A stretch of DNA of 64,000 bases from Lamellibrachia columna (GCA_963662155.1 OY759263.1:27698548-27762547), one strand, 5' to 3'; positions 1 to 11,358 are shown, counted from the stretch's first letter. A program made the numbers and translations. The notes: a model not told the origin generated them from the sequence alone.

Positions 1-637
1 TGGTACCCATATTCCATATCCAACCGAGAATGGTAGTTGACGTTGGAAAAATCGTTGTCTTGGTGGCTGATAGTCGCAAACCACTGTTGGCGAAGCATTG
101 TAACAGCCTTTTGACGTTTTGTTGAAGTTCAACAATGGTGTTGTCGCCGCAGTAGATGTCGTCTGCAAATTTAGCGACACTGCCTTCTTGCAGCAGATCT
201 CCGAGTATGCGACATAGCAATTCTTCGAGTGCAGTTTCTGACCCGGGCATCCCCATTGCAGAGCGTGCATACACGCGTACGCCGCGGAACGGCGTGACGA
301 CACCGCAGTACCTCATTGATTCACGGGAGAGTGGTATTTGATAGAAAGCATTCGATAAATCTGTTGTTGCGATGTGCTTCCATTGTGCGATTTTACGCAG
401 GGTGCTATCTACGTCGGGCATCAGGGATGGTTGTGGTTTGCTATAGCGTCCCACGTCTGTGAATGCAGTGACTAATCGGTGTCCACCGTTTCGCTTCTTA
501 ACGAGGAACGACGGATTGAGGTACTCGACGTTCACAGGAACATCCTCAGGTCGGACGACAAGGCGTGGCTCCAAAGCGAATGTGGAGTCCGTAGTAAACA
601 AGTCAGTGGAGAGGTTTACTTCCACGAACTCGCCAGG
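1..637 (-). pseudogene. Reverse transcriptase fragment of a Ty3/Gypsy-type LTR retrotransposon
   Basis: The minus strand reads as the N-terminal half of an LTR-retrotransposon reverse transcriptase. Visible blocks are a segment with [10 protein letters not shown] (first catalytic Asp just before it, near 330-360) and the second catalytic motif FADDIYCG (about 145-170). It is in the same frame as the protease-RT linker upstream but separated from it by an in-frame TAG at 638-640. The fragment runs off the left edge, so RNase H and integrase are not seen. FADDIY rather than Y-x-DD is a variant of the active-site box. Assignment to Ty3/Gypsy rests on the gag-protease-RT order and primer site. 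I infer an inactive copy. Confidence 0.8.
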
Positions 638-640
638 CTA

Positions 641-1350
641 AACCGTGGTATTGGTGGGGTGCGCTCGCAACACGTGGGTGCGTTGGACTGCATGTCGGTT
701 GAGAGATTCATCGGTTGTACCATACGTGTAAGTCGTGCCATCAGACAGCGTGATGATTCTCTTAGCTGGACGTATGGTCACATCGTTGACTTCCATAAAT
801 GGAGTGCCAGCTAGAACTTCGACATCCAAGTTCTTCACAACTAACCCACAAAACGAGAATTTTTGCGCGTTAGACGCACTGTAGTCTCGCCAATTATGGC
901 CAGGGGCGATGTCCCATCAGCTTGATGAGCCGATTGAGAAGAGGTCTTGATCTCACAACCGAGTCTCAGAGCAGTGGAATGTCGGATCATGTTGCCTGTT
1001 GCACCGCTGTCAATGGTGACTCTGACCGTGTGATGGCCACAAAACGTGTCCAGATAAGGCGACTGACGTATGTCGATGCGTTGTGCCGTCGCGAGGCCTA
1101 ACGTAGGCTGGTCAACGATTTCGGGTTGATGGAGCTCATGGCTGTACTCATACTCGTCGTCCTCTTCGTGTACGTCAGTGACTTGACGGATCTTAGTCAT
1201 GTAGCGACGATCTTGTTCGGGAAGATATGGGCATTCGCTCAAGAAATGCTGCACGTTGCTGCGGCCAGATTGTTTGCAGAGTGGACATGCCTTTGTACTG
1301 GTAGACCGCCTTGGAGCAGAAAATGGAGATGGTTGACGCCTTGAGAAAGA
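641..1350 (-). pseudogene. Gag zinc knuckle and retroviral-type aspartic protease of the same LTR element
   Basis: This follows the gag ORF in the same frame after a TAG at 1351-1353. Near 1225-1290 is a C-x2-C-x9-H-x4-C zinc knuckle. It is followed by an aspartic protease with active-site box IDSGATGN (about 990-1015) and then a TPFMEVND block (about 790-810) that leads into RT. A one-base frameshift lies near 838-843: the protease frame hits TAG at 841-843, and the linker resumes in the neighbouring frame from 838 to 641. The stops and frameshift indicate decay. The TAG after gag could have been a programmed readthrough site, but this is not shown. Confidence 0.75.
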
Positions 1351-2118
1351 CTATCTCTGCCCAAATTTGTTCTGTTGATAGTGAGCCGTAGCTGTACGCA
1401 TGATCTTTGCATCATCGGCGGAAGTGATTTCATCAAGTAGTGAGTCTACGGCCTGGGAAATTTCAAGCTTAATCGACGCCAGTGTTCTAGCTCTCAGTTC
1501 AGTGCCGTATCGTTGCTTGACGAGCTTTGGGAGTGCCACGTTAATTAATCTCAACCATGTGAGCACAACCATGTTTTCGAGCGAAGGTGTCATTTCTTCG
1601 TCGACATTTATGGCGTCACCATGGTGAAGAATAACACTCCCTCGCTGGAGCATGTTGTCTTCAACGAAGGCCACTAAGCGCTGATACAGATCTTCAGGAC
1701 GTTCATCAGCCTGGAGCTGAATGTCGGCAAAGTCAAGAAAATGGGCGCCCGTAGACTGAAATCCGTAGTGTAGACGAATAGTTTGCCAGATGCAAGATAA
1801 ACTAGTTGAATTCTTGACGATCGTGTTGCGCGATATAACTGGGCAGTAATTGGCTATCTGGCCTAGCATCAGCTCTAGCATGTACACTTGCTGGAGAGCC
1901 GTACGACCGCCTGACGCAATGACGTCATCGTCAGTGAAACCTCTGTTTGGTTCAGAGGCACACTTCTTCCCCCAGTTGGCGTCAGTGGTAATAACTTGCG
2001 TGAAGTTGGTGTGGAGCGATAAAGTATAAATAAGGTTTTGACGCCACTTCTCAAACGAGTTTACGGTTTCGGTTTTCGTGAGACACCACTGTTTCGGTGC
2101 ACATTGCGTGTTGGCCAT
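1351..2118 (-). pseudogene. Gag-like protein of the Ty3/Gypsy-type element
   Basis: An ATG-started 255-codon ORF, the longest open stretch in the left 10 kb. It has the composition of a retrotransposon capsid, rich in Leu, Gln and Trp, with no recognisable cellular domain. It sits upstream of a zinc knuckle and aspartic protease in the same frame, the position of gag. It ends at a TAG, after which the frame is open for 169 more codons. About 300 bases further upstream is a candidate primer-binding site, consistent with the 5' leader of an LTR element. Function is inferred from order, not from residue identity. Confidence 0.7.
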
Positions 2119-2422
2119 GTTAACGTTAGGCTACTACGATTTTACTAGTGCGACAAAGTCAAAGCCGTCGTTCAAGGCTAACTGCTTGCGCCGATTAGTA
2201 GGCTAGAAAGTCAATGCGATTCAATTTGCTATTGTACACAGTTCGGTGTGTGAGTTCGTTATGAACACTGCCACCACGCCATTAGGGTGATAAGGAACGC
2301 ATATCTAATCTTACAAACAGACACTAGTACGATGTAACATGAACATTTAATGCAGAACAAAAAGAAGACACAACCAACCGCAATCAAACCCGGAGAGCGA
2401 GAGCGTCCTTGACCCGGGGAGC

Positions 2423-2433
2423 CGGGGTCACCA
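2423..2433 (-). promoter_or_regulatory. Candidate primer-binding site (tRNA-Trp-like)
   Basis: Read on the minus strand this is TGGTGACCCCG, complementary to the 3' end of eukaryotic tRNA-Trp including its CCA. It lies 5' of the gag ORF where an LTR element's primer site should be. Only the first 11 bases fit; the next bases diverge. The 5' LTR should then begin at about 2434 and run to higher coordinates, but I could not fix its far end. Confidence 0.5.
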
Positions 2434-3124
2434 ATAAACAGCCACGTAAATCATAATTGATCGTCTATTGGCGCTCAGTCTCTCCGCTCTGCCCACAGTT
2501 CGGTCAGTTGTCGAAGAATATGCAGCACCATCCTTCGCATTTACTGCATTTATTAGATGTGCTGACTTCTCTTGCGTTGTTTCGAAAATGTTTCCATGTT
2601 CTACTTGTACAGTACCATATTTTTAGCCTGGCAAAGCAGATAATAAAAGCAATATATGTGCACTGTGTTTTTCCGTGCTTAAAGGCTTTGGCCCCCCTTA
2701 ACATAGCACTCCAAATTTTAGCCATCGTCCCAAAAAGTTGGCTGATCCCTGATATAAACACTGCATAGCCATAGATTAACATGTGTGTGTTTGAACCGGA
2801 TAACCGAAGAAAATTATATGCTGTTGTGCATTCGGGTGCTCAAATCGATGATCTGCAAAACTACGTAAGGACCATGGGATCTCAATCCATGCGTAAGTAT
2901 TATCTGACTTTTCGTACATTATATTTTATGTTTCATTTTGTGATGTGCAGTGACAGTGTTTACATTTTTTTGCTACGGTCTGCCCTAGCTTAGGCTACGC
3001 TACTATTACGTTTAAGAATCAGTGTTTGTGATGCCATTTATCAGTCTGACTATACACATTAATATAAATTTGACCAATTGTATTGCAAGAATATTTTGTG
3101 TTTATTTGCTTATTCACACACTTA
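2434..3124. other. No supported gene; possible LTR remnant
   Basis: This stretch lies between the Gypsy-type leader and a LINE fragment. It should contain the 5' LTR of the element on its left, but no second LTR is in the window for comparison. Short open frames here have no recognisable domain. Confidence 0.4.
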
Positions 3125-3854
3125 TTTACTTTGCCCTCTGAGAAATGGCAGATGTTGTTAAATTTTGGGAAATGTAAATGCCTACATACAGGACATAGGA
3201 ACTTGTAATGTAAACTATAAAATGGGAGATACTGTTCTGGGTACTACTGTAAAAGAAAAGGACTTAGGAGTTACAATAAGCGCTGATATGAACGTTTCAG
3301 AGCAGTGTGGTATTGCAGCTTCAAAGGGTAATCAAATTCGTGGATTGATTAGAAGAAACATAACATACAAGGGAAAAAAGTTAATTATACCTCTTTATAA
3401 AGCAATAGTTAGACCTCATTTAGAATACTGTATACAAGCATGGAGACCATATCGTAAGGATATAGATACGCTTGAACGCATACAAAGGAGAGCAACTAAT
3501 ATGATTCCAGAACTGAGAGATCTTAGTTATGAAGAACGCCTGAAAGAATGTGCTTTAACAACTCTAGAGACAAGGAGGTTAAGAGGAGATCAGATTGAAG
3601 TTTTTAAGATATTGAATGGGTATGAAAATATTGATAGAAATATGTTTTTCTCACTCAAGAAGGATAGCAGAACTAGAGGACATGAGGTAAAATTAGTAAA
3701 GGATCAATGTAGATTGGACATCAGGAAGCACTCGTTCTCACAGAGGACAATAAATAAATGGAACAAATTGTCTACAGATTGTGTAACTGCTAGCAGCGTG
3801 AATATGTTTAAAAACAAGTTTGACACATATCTCAGGAGGGCGGGTTATAAGTAG
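3125..3854 (+). pseudogene. C-terminal reverse transcriptase of a CR1/L2-like LINE
   Basis: The main open frame (3165-3854) carries the LINE post-catalytic region: DLGV, a GLIRRN block, RPHLEYC, LERIQRRAT and a terminal WNKLS...VNMFK segment. Upstream (about 3130-3200) the same protein continues in another frame, with the thumb-region KWQ...NFGKCKCLHTGH pattern, so one frameshift separates the two parts. The catalytic Y-x-DD region is absent because the copy is 5'-truncated, as LINE insertions usually are. It ends at a TAG followed by a tail that resembles sequence near 59.7 kb. Confidence 0.85.
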
Positions 3855-3965
3855 ATGAACATTGTTGGACTCTCGATAAGCCAATGGCTTCCTTGTCCAC
3901 TTGCCATCTGGGCCTTTGGCTTGGATGGCAAATCTTGTTAAATCTTAATGGTAATAGTGCGTTTT
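3855..3965 (+). other. 3' UTR/tail of the LINE at 3.1-3.9 kb
   Basis: Directly after the RT stop codon. It contains AATGGCTTCCTTGTCC and, further on, AATCTTGTTAAAT. Both motifs occur in the same order at about 59702-59767, so this is probably the family 3' end. Confidence 0.55.
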
Positions 3966-4270
3966 ATCGCTCAAAACTCAGCCTGGGCTGAGGCTGAGAC
4001 TGAGGACTGAGCCCAGTCTACTATGATTGATAATTGTATGTTATATTATAATGAATTAATAATTCTAAATGCTGGATAGCATGATGCTGAATTAATTATG
4101 TAATTTAAGTGTTAACATTTCTATGTGTTTGGCCACATGCCTTACGTAACTGTCTGTGACCTACTCTGAATAGGGTCGCCATCCTACAACACAAAGCACA
4201 ATTCATCCTTCATTTTCAATCACCAGTTCGTTTTTATTTCTTATTGTATTCCTCCTCTATGTCCCTTCAG

Positions 4271-4440
4271 GCTTCCCGATGTGACCACAGCACCTGAACA
4301 ACACCGCAGATGGTTGGTTAATTTGTGGCGTGAAGGTTTCAAGCCAACCAAATTTAGCAACATTTGTTCAGCATATTTTGAGGATAGTTTTATCAATAGG
4401 ACTGATCAAATGGTGCAATCTTCCCCAGGATCCAGGGCAA
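4271..4440 (+). pseudogene. Orphan THAP-domain-like exon
   Basis: After a pyrimidine-rich stretch ending in CAG (4261-4270) the frame reads as the second half of a THAP zinc-finger DNA-binding domain: a RRWLVNLWREGFKPTK block, then ICSAYFEDSFINRT. THAP domains normally have C-x2-H here (CSxHF), but this copy has Tyr in place of the His ligand. No first half with the C-x2-4-C pair was recognised upstream, and the frame is lost after about 4450. It is likely a fragment of a THAP gene or THAP-bearing transposon. The missing zinc ligand argues against function. Confidence 0.5.
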
Positions 4441-4520
4441 CCCAGTGCCATTTCAACAGCAGTCTTACAGGTGTGTGGAGATGTCAATGTATTTGAATCA
4501 TTGAAAAATCATGTTTGATT

Positions 4521-5485
4521 CAACCTGTCTCAGTAACCATATGTTTTCACTATTCAAATGTTGTTCCCAGTGTTATTCAAAGATCAAGATGTGTCATCTT
4601 GGGAAGCAACACACATATGTGTTGCAAGGTGAAAGATTAGAAAGAGGTTATCGAAATTAGTACTGCTTAAACATCAGTGAGGGTGCTACCATATGGGTCT
4701 CTTGCCAATACATAACTAAGATAGCATGTGTTGACTTAATTTGTTAGCTGTACTGACACGTGGTGTGCCAGTTTGGAATCATAATATTATCTTTAGCTTA
4801 TGGTACACAATTATCTTAGCTATGTAGGGGCTTTAGTACACTAATGTTGTTACGTAGGAGAATTAGTTGGTTTGCACACTTTTGATGCTGGGGAGTGACG
4901 ATGTGGTTACCATTTCCTTGCTAGTGATGCAAGTGTCTGACCACTACTAAGTGACGTATCGACGTGACAAGACGGCAATATACATGATGCATGTACTTTT
5001 ATTAAAATAAATTTTAGTTAAAATTTTAAGATTCTTGTTGTAGTTTGTTCACATTTATACCACCCAGTTTTCTTACATGCATTTCGCTATCCCATGTATG
5101 ATTCTTCGTGGGTTGAATGCTGATGTCACATATAATAAAAATTATTTACCCATGGGGTGTAACAACCAGTGATGTAATTTGGGGATCCTGGGTAATACAT
5201 GTACAGAATCATAATTAAGCAAATGTCTACATTACAGCATTATGTTGTGCCATTCATGATTTCTAAATCTGCTTATATGAAACAAATTAAAAACATAAAT
5301 TGACTGTCATCTATCCTTATGACTATTTATTAAATATTGGTCTAAAATCACATAATCAGTCTTTAAATTTCTGATCCAACATTTGTGATGTGACATTAGC
5401 ATGTAATTAAGTGTTAGAAGAAACTGTGCATCAGGTTTCCACATTGATGTCGTTGCACAGCTTTTACCAAGAGAAGACATGTCAG
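4521..5485. other. No feature recognised
   Basis: AT-rich sequence with no long open frame, no terminal repeats and no RNA gene that I can see. Confidence 0.5.
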
Positions 5486-5486
5486 A

Positions 5487-5662
5487 AAGACAGGGAGAGT
5501 ATGAAATAGTGAGCGAGACAGGGACAGACAGAGACACATTTGACTTATATACAGCCTGTACGTGGATTAATGGCAGAAGTCAGAAAGATAGAAAGGGTAT
5601 GAAAGAGAGCGATACAGGGACAGACAGAGACACATTTGACTTATATACATGGATTAATGGCA
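5487..5662. repeat. Two-copy direct repeat, period about 96 bp
   Basis: The block beginning GGGACAGACAGAGACACATT at 5521 recurs at 5617. Both copies are followed by TTTGACTTATATACA and GGATTAATGGCAG, and both are preceded by a GA-rich segment with GAAAG/GAGCGA. Copy 1 has a short extra segment before the GGATTAATGG part. Confidence 0.8.
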
Positions 5663-6039
5663 GTTTAACTGTAAGTAATTTGGTAATAGGCCTATTTAAC
5701 TTTCGGTGGATGGAAATGGCCAAATTGTTAACTTGAATACTATGTGGCCTAGTGTTTGCTTATTTTGACATAACTAATTAGTTGACAGACATTTGACCTA
5801 TATACCGAGATTAATAAATAATTTAGCTGTAATTTATTATATACCGGATCAGTTAAACTTTTGGGGGATGAAAATTGTCAATACATCAACTTGAATACGG
5901 TGTGACCTTGTACTGACCTTGTATTATGGAAAGTTATTGTAACTAGTATGTCATAACAGGTAAATAGATGGGGAATTAATGGATGAAACATAATGTCACT
6001 GCACAATTATTAAGACAATTTATTATAACATTCCAGCCG

Positions 6040-6370
6040 TGCAGCAACAGTCATAATTTCATGGAAGATAATATACAGAAGTCCATACTGGTGTTCATGC
6101 AGGTATATTGTATAAATGTTCATAAATCCAGGCAAGCACAGTGTAACAATGTTCGTAAGGTCCTGCAGATATATAGAGTAGCAATTATTGCAGGTACAGC
6201 AATATTTGTAAGGACCAGCAGGTACAGCACACATAGCCATGTTTATAATTCCACAGAAGTGCATCAATGTTTGTAAGGTCCAGCAACACAGCAATGTTTG
6301 TATTTTCACAGCAGTGCAGCAATGTTTGTAAGGTCCAGCAGGTACAGCAATATTTGTATTTCCAGCACAC
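6040..6370. repeat. Degenerate interspersed-unit repeat with CAGCAATGTTTGTA core
   Basis: CAGCAATGTTTGTA, CAGCAATATTTGTA and AAGGTCCAGCA recur at least six times between 6130 and 6370 with variable spacing of about 25-50 bases. This is an old, degraded minisatellite. Open frames across it follow the repeat, not a gene. Confidence 0.7.
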
Positions 6371-6526
6371 TTACTGTTACATACGATGCACGAAACTGTG
6401 CCCAACTAGTAACAATGTGAGCCTATTAGTACTCATACTAGTGCTGTCTCGGTAAGTAGCCATTCTGAAAATATAATGCATAACAGTACATTTTCTGAAT
6501 ATTCCCTGAGGGAGAAGGGAGGGAGG

Positions 6527-6533
6527 GTGTGTG

Positions 6534-6582
<49 letters not shown>

Positions 6583-6589
6583 GTGTGTG
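6527..6589. repeat. (TGCG)n microsatellite
   Basis: A GT run passes into about 12 uninterrupted TGCG units and then GT again. Confidence 0.95.
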
Positions 6590-6852
6590 ATGGGGAGGGA
6601 GACAACAAGAGAGATAGGGAGGTAGAGAACTAAATTCAACTTTAGAACAACAATAGTGTAATGTAAGGAAGAAAATGGTGACATAAAGTTCACTCTCAGA
6701 ATCTAGTACAATTATTTGATATATAATGATAGCGGTGTATTAAAAACAAAATAAACACAACATTTTTATAATACTTTCGTTATTCTGATAGCTAGATATA
6801 TTAGATCAGGTGAAGAAACCTGTTTTTCATTGTACTTAGATCTACAGTACAG

Positions 6853-7795
6853 CATACATGTCAACCTGTGAGGATCCAAATGACTGAGACTTTTCCACTC
6901 GACGAGGCACGCGCGCGCACGTGGGCACCGACGTCGTGCGCACGTCCAATCGCTCCCGCACACTCCAAACACAACACTCATGTAACCCATTCTGTCACAC
7001 AGCATGACAAACAAGAGGCATCTAGTGAACTTATGTACATTTATTTACAGAAAATGTGTGTCAACAGTGATTGGGCAATTAAGGTGTGTTTCTGTGAGGC
7101 AGGTTGTAGTTCATTGTAGCTTTCTTGGACATATGTAGCACAGTCGCGGGTGGCTCATAGGAGTGAGTATCTGCCGTACAGTTCACCTTCACTGACAGAA
7201 GGGCAGCGATGGCGTCCTGGGCCAACTCCGAGCGTGCTCCGTGTCGATCTTGTTGACCATGGAGAAGACCCGTTCTGAGTCGGCGTTGCTGTGGGGCATG
7301 AGTAGATAAACCTTCATGACGGCTGAGAGGGTGGCGAAGGGATGATCTCCCCCTGCAGTGGTGCGTGTCGCTATGGCGGCCCAGAACGCATCCAAGCCCC
7401 CATCCATCGGTGGCAGCTCTGCGTCCGTAGCCATGGCGAACTCCATGAATTCCGCTCGCAGGCTATCAGAGTAGTCCTCCGGGAGCAGGTGTTCTGGCAT
7501 TCCGCTCGGGTGACATGTTGTTACGCTTCTTCGTCGTGCGGAAATCCGATCGCGAATGAGCGCGCACTTTGCCGCGAGACCAGGATGTAGGTCAAGCGTT
7601 CGCGAGAGAACCAAAATGTCGAAACGGAACGAAAAGTTCGTTCCGTTTTTTTATATTTAAAATAAAAAATTCTACGTAATTTTTTTTTCCGCGGTGACCG
7701 TCAAATGACGGAGATTTTCGTCTCCGTGACGGAGGTTTTCAGCGAAGTTGAAATGACGGAGTCTCCGTACGAATGACGGAGGGTTGACATGTATG
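6853..7795 (-). mobile_element. Short hAT-like element with CATACATGTCAAC terminal repeats
   Basis: The left end starts CATACATGTCAACC and the right end is its inverse (GGTTGACATGTATG). GTACAG directly flanks both ends (6847-6852 and 7796-7801), a 6-bp target duplication, shorter than the 8 bp usual for hAT. The right subterminal region (7690-7785) repeats ATGACGGA five times, like transposase-binding repeats. Inside on the minus strand is the C-terminal part of a hAT transposase. A second element with the same terminal motif is at 43368-44716. The short length means most of the transposase is deleted. Confidence 0.7.
7079..7614 (-). pseudogene. hAT transposase C-terminal dimerisation region
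   Basis: The minus strand reads FATLS...VYLLMPHSNADSERVFSMVNKIDTE, the start of the hAT C-terminal dimerisation domain, whose hallmark is N-A-x-S-E-R-x-F-S. After a frameshift near 7200-7230 the tail continues (LSVKVN...) to a stop at about 7079. The catalytic RNase H-like core and BED finger are absent, so the copy is nonfunctional. It belongs to the element with CATACATGTCAA ends. Confidence 0.75.
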
Positions 7796-7801
7796 GTACA
7801 G

Positions 7802-8540
7802 GAATAAATGTCTTGCCATTCGTAGTATTTTTGTGCAGTGGCGTCTTTAGTTTTAGGGAATACAACGTATTTTCGTTGGTCTGTAATAATAAGTACATCA
7901 CCAAAAAAATACTAACAATTTGTTTGCATTCAATCGATGAACTAATTTTTACTCATCTATAATATAGATCCATTGTAAAAATGTTCCTTAAGATGTTCGT
8001 CAAAAAAGGCATATCCTCGTAAGTGTAGCAATAATTGCCGCAACCAGTGCGTGGCAGTGCACTCGTTGACATTTTCGGGGACTTTGAAATGACGGCAAAA
8101 ATCACTCAACTTTACAACATTAAGCAATATTTAGAATATACAAACTGGAACTTCTTGACTATTGATAGATACTGAAGACGATGTTCTGATCATTGAGCCT
8201 TGAAGTTGAGGAATCGGTAAGCTTGCATATATATTATAGCCAATATTCCTAATTACCCGATATAGCATAGGCTAGCCGCTATGCTATGGCTATGACATGT
8301 CGACTTAAAAATATTAATTAAATAGGAACGTTCAATTTGTGACGCTAAACATAATTATTATTAGTCACTAACCTTTAACAGTATCCTATGAATCACAACA
8401 TACAAAAGTCTACTTGTATACAGGCAACAATTTGTCATCAAAGTTGAGCGTTTTTACACTGCGATTACCTACCAACTGACAGCACTGATCTATCCAAGAT
8501 GGCGGTACGGTGGGGTCAAATTTACAGGCCGACGCGCCAT
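7802..8540. other. No gene recognised
   Basis: Unassigned AT-rich sequence between the short hAT element and the LINE tail. It has no long open frame or clear repeat. Confidence 0.5.
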
Positions 8541-8545
8541 CCAGT

Positions 8546-8628
8546 TATACATACATACATACGTACGTACGTACGTACGTACGTACGTACGTACGTACAT
8601 ACATACATACATACATACATACATACAT
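8546..8628 (-). repeat. (ATAC)n/(TACG)n tail of the 8.6-15.4 kb LINE
   Basis: Uninterrupted tetranucleotide repeats sit directly after the 3' end of the minus-strand LINE reading frame, as in LINE clades with microsatellite tails. The middle part is CGTA and the outer parts are CATA. Confidence 0.85.
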
Positions 8629-8630
8629 CC

Positions 8631-10526
8631 TCTTCAGCTCTTTTAGGCTAGTAGCCTTTTAGCTGGTCTTTACTGTAGTTTGTGCACATGGGTGGGAAGT
8701 TGTCATTTTGCTCAAAAGTGTAAGCGCACCACAATTTGTCTAGTTTAGCTTTGAATGCATTTAGTGTGTGTGTTGAAACCACATCCTCTGTGAGAGAGTT
8801 CCACCTGTTCACTACTCTGTGTCTAAAGTAGCTCCTCCGTTGTCTGCTGTCACACGTTCCTTCTTCAGCTTCAGGCTGTGTCCCCTCGTCACTGTGCTGT
8901 CGTCCATCTGAAGTGGCATTTTGTCGACTTTGTAGATGCCATGCAGATATTTGTAGACTTCGATCATGTCTCCTCTTGCTCTTCTGTAGTATAGGCTTGG
9001 TAGATTCAACACCTTCAATATGTCACAATAATCCTGGCACTTCAGTTTTGGAATTAGATTTGTTGCTCTTCGTTGTACATTTTCAAGTATCCTTTGGTCT
9101 CACTTGAGTGTTCTATATTCTAGAAAAGGTCTGACCAGATTTGAGTATAGCTTCTTTACTGTTGGTCCATCCAATAATGTAAACGACCTTCTAATAAGCC
9201 CGAGCATCTTGTTAGCCTTATTTGCTATTAACTCCGCGTGTTGGTCAAACATTAGTTCCGGGTCCACTTTCACCCCCAAGTCTCTCTCGTCTGTGGTCTC
9301 CCCCAGGGTGGTATTAGTTCCACTGCTGGCTATAACGTATTCATATTTATGGTTGTTTCGCCCTAAATGCATAACTTTGTATTTCTCTTTATTAAAACGT
9401 AGTTGCCATTTTTTTACCACTCTTCTAGTTGTTTTAGGTATGCTTGTAGTGTCTCTTAGTCAGACTGAGGGGTGATTTGTCTGTAGATTTTGGTGTCATC
9501 TGCAAACATGTGAACAGCTGAGTTTACCACCTCTGACATGTCATTGATGTAGCATACAAAGAGGATTTGGCCGAGTACACTTCCTTGCGGAATGCCGCTC
9601 GTGACGGGGGACCACGACGATTTACTACCATTGATAACACGTTGGCGTCTTCCATCCAGGAAGGCTGCAATCCACTGTAGCACTTTGCCACATATCCCAT
9701 AACCTTTGAGCTTGACTAGTAGTCTCTGGTGTGGGACCGTGTCGAACGCTTTGGCGAAGTCAAGGTAAATTGCGTCAATGCTCTCTCCCTGTTCAAAAGC
9801 TTCGGTCTACTTATCAAGAACTGCAAGGAGCTGAGTGGTGCATGAGCGACCATGGACAAAGCCATGTTGAAAACTTGACAGTAAGTTATTGGTCAACACG
9901 TGTTCCATCACTTCATTTCTTACTAACTGCTCCATCATCTTACAGGCTACGGAGGTCAGACTCACTGGGCGGTAGTTCCCTGTTATGTGTTTCTTGCCCT
10001 TCTTAAATACTGGTGTAATATTTCATTCTTTCCAGCATTGTGGTAAGACTCCCTCATCGAGTGATTTTGCGAATAGTTCTCGGAAAGGTTCAACCAGTTC
10101 ATTCGCCATTTCAACCAGAGGACGAGGATGGAGACCATCAGGTCCTGGCGGTTTTGTGGTATTCAATATCTTCTCTACTTTCTCGTGTGTGATCATGAAG
10201 TCAGTCAATTCCTCTGTGTTGTGTAGTGTTCTCTCAAATGTCGGGATATTTTCAAGACTTTCTTGAGTGAAGACACTCGTGAAGTAGGAGTTCAGTATCT
10301 CAGCTTTGTCAACATCGGTTTCTGTCATGGTCCCATCTGGACGTTTGATGTCAGCCACCGTTGAACAAGTCTTCATCTTTGACCTGGCATATTTGTAAAA
10401 AGCCTTGGGGTTGGCTTTAGCTTCATTGGCTATCTGTCTCTCGAAATCACGAACTGCTTTCCTCACCTCTGTCTTTACTCTGTTTGATGTCTCAAGTCTC
10501 AAGTGGTTATACTCCAAATAGCCCAA
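8631..10526 (-). pseudogene. Reverse transcriptase of a CR1/L2-like LINE (3' half of a nested element)
   Basis: From high to low coordinates the minus strand shows the pre-RT linker (to about 10300), PPGPDGLHPRPL, NYRPVSLTSVACKMME, DFAKAFDTVPH, SGIPQGSVLG (about 9600), the catalytic MFADDTK box (about 9505), a DERDLGV block (about 9280), LVRPFLEY, NVQRRAT and a final NRWNSL...NAFKAKLDKLW segment. Several stops and frameshifts interrupt it, for example near 9456, 9810 and 8830. A (TATG)n-type tail follows. Its 5' endonuclease part lies at 10907-11358 and 15077-15400, split by a hAT insertion. Confidence 0.9.
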
Positions 10527-10906
10527 CAGCCCAAACTTGGGCTAACGCAGGAATTTTTGGTGGACTGTGCGCATGCTCTGTGGGTGGTACATACAACTAA
10601 AAGACTAGTAACTTTAATGTTGCTGAAATGGTTTCATCTAATAGTTTTATTTATTTTATGTATAGGATGTTAAACGAAATTTTTTAATAGGTTGGTTATG
10701 TGTATGGATACTGTCGCTGCCTTGCCACATGCACACACAGACAGTCTCCATACCCACACCATGGATAAGTTTACACTGAGCACTGTGTTTTAAAGGCAGT
10801 TTAGGTGAGGAGGTGTGAAGAAAGGGAGTTCCATAATAGCTTCTTGAAATGATTTTAGGTTTTTATGTTGGTAATTTCTGGTGGAATCATATTCCATATG
10901 CGAATG
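10527..10906 (-). other. Foreign segment between endonuclease and RT of the LINE
   Basis: The endonuclease-side frame changes abruptly near 10905 into RTLAIRIWNMIPPEI, which looks like the extreme C-terminus of another LINE's RT. About 350 non-coding bases follow before the RT linker resumes at about 10526. I infer a second insertion or a rearrangement here, but no target duplication was found. Confidence 0.4.
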
Positions 10907-11358
10907 GCTAATGTTCTTCTGTATTTAATGTAATCCTGCTCATCTCTGGGTTCTCGGTACCGGTTATATGCCACAGACTTTCTCTTGATTGCAGTAATGG
11001 TTGGAATTTGTCCATAGCGGTCTGGGCTTTCTTGCTTGAGTGTTTTGGTATATGCATGTTAGTTGCATTTCTGATGGATTTCTCTAATATTGCCCAGCAG
11101 TATTCTGTTGAATTATCTTTGAATTCTCCTTTCCAGTTCCTAGAGGTCATCATTTCTATCATGCCGTCATAGTTTCCTTTGTCATATTTGTATTTATTGA
11201 TACCAGATATGGTTGACTTCGTATAGCAGCAAAAATTGTACTTCGGTAGCGTGTGATGACTTTTTCGTACAGGAGCCAGGTACTTCAGCTTCTCGATCAT
11301 GCCATCCTCGTTGGTGAAGATCAAATCGAGTGTGTTTGGTGTGTTGCTGCCTCTGTAC
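10907..11358 (-). pseudogene. C-terminal part of LINE AP endonuclease and linker
   Basis: On the minus strand the frame starts at the hAT target site with RGSNTPNTLDLIFTNE, the conserved LDLI-x-T end of LINE apurinic endonucleases, and continues into a basic linker. The first half of the domain is on the other side of the hAT at 15077-15400. When the hAT and one target copy are ignored the two halves are in one frame. Confidence 0.8.

Noticed and set aside
2504..2782. 92-codon minus-strand ORF beyond the Gypsy leader
   Set aside because: No recognisable motif; it lies where an LTR is expected.
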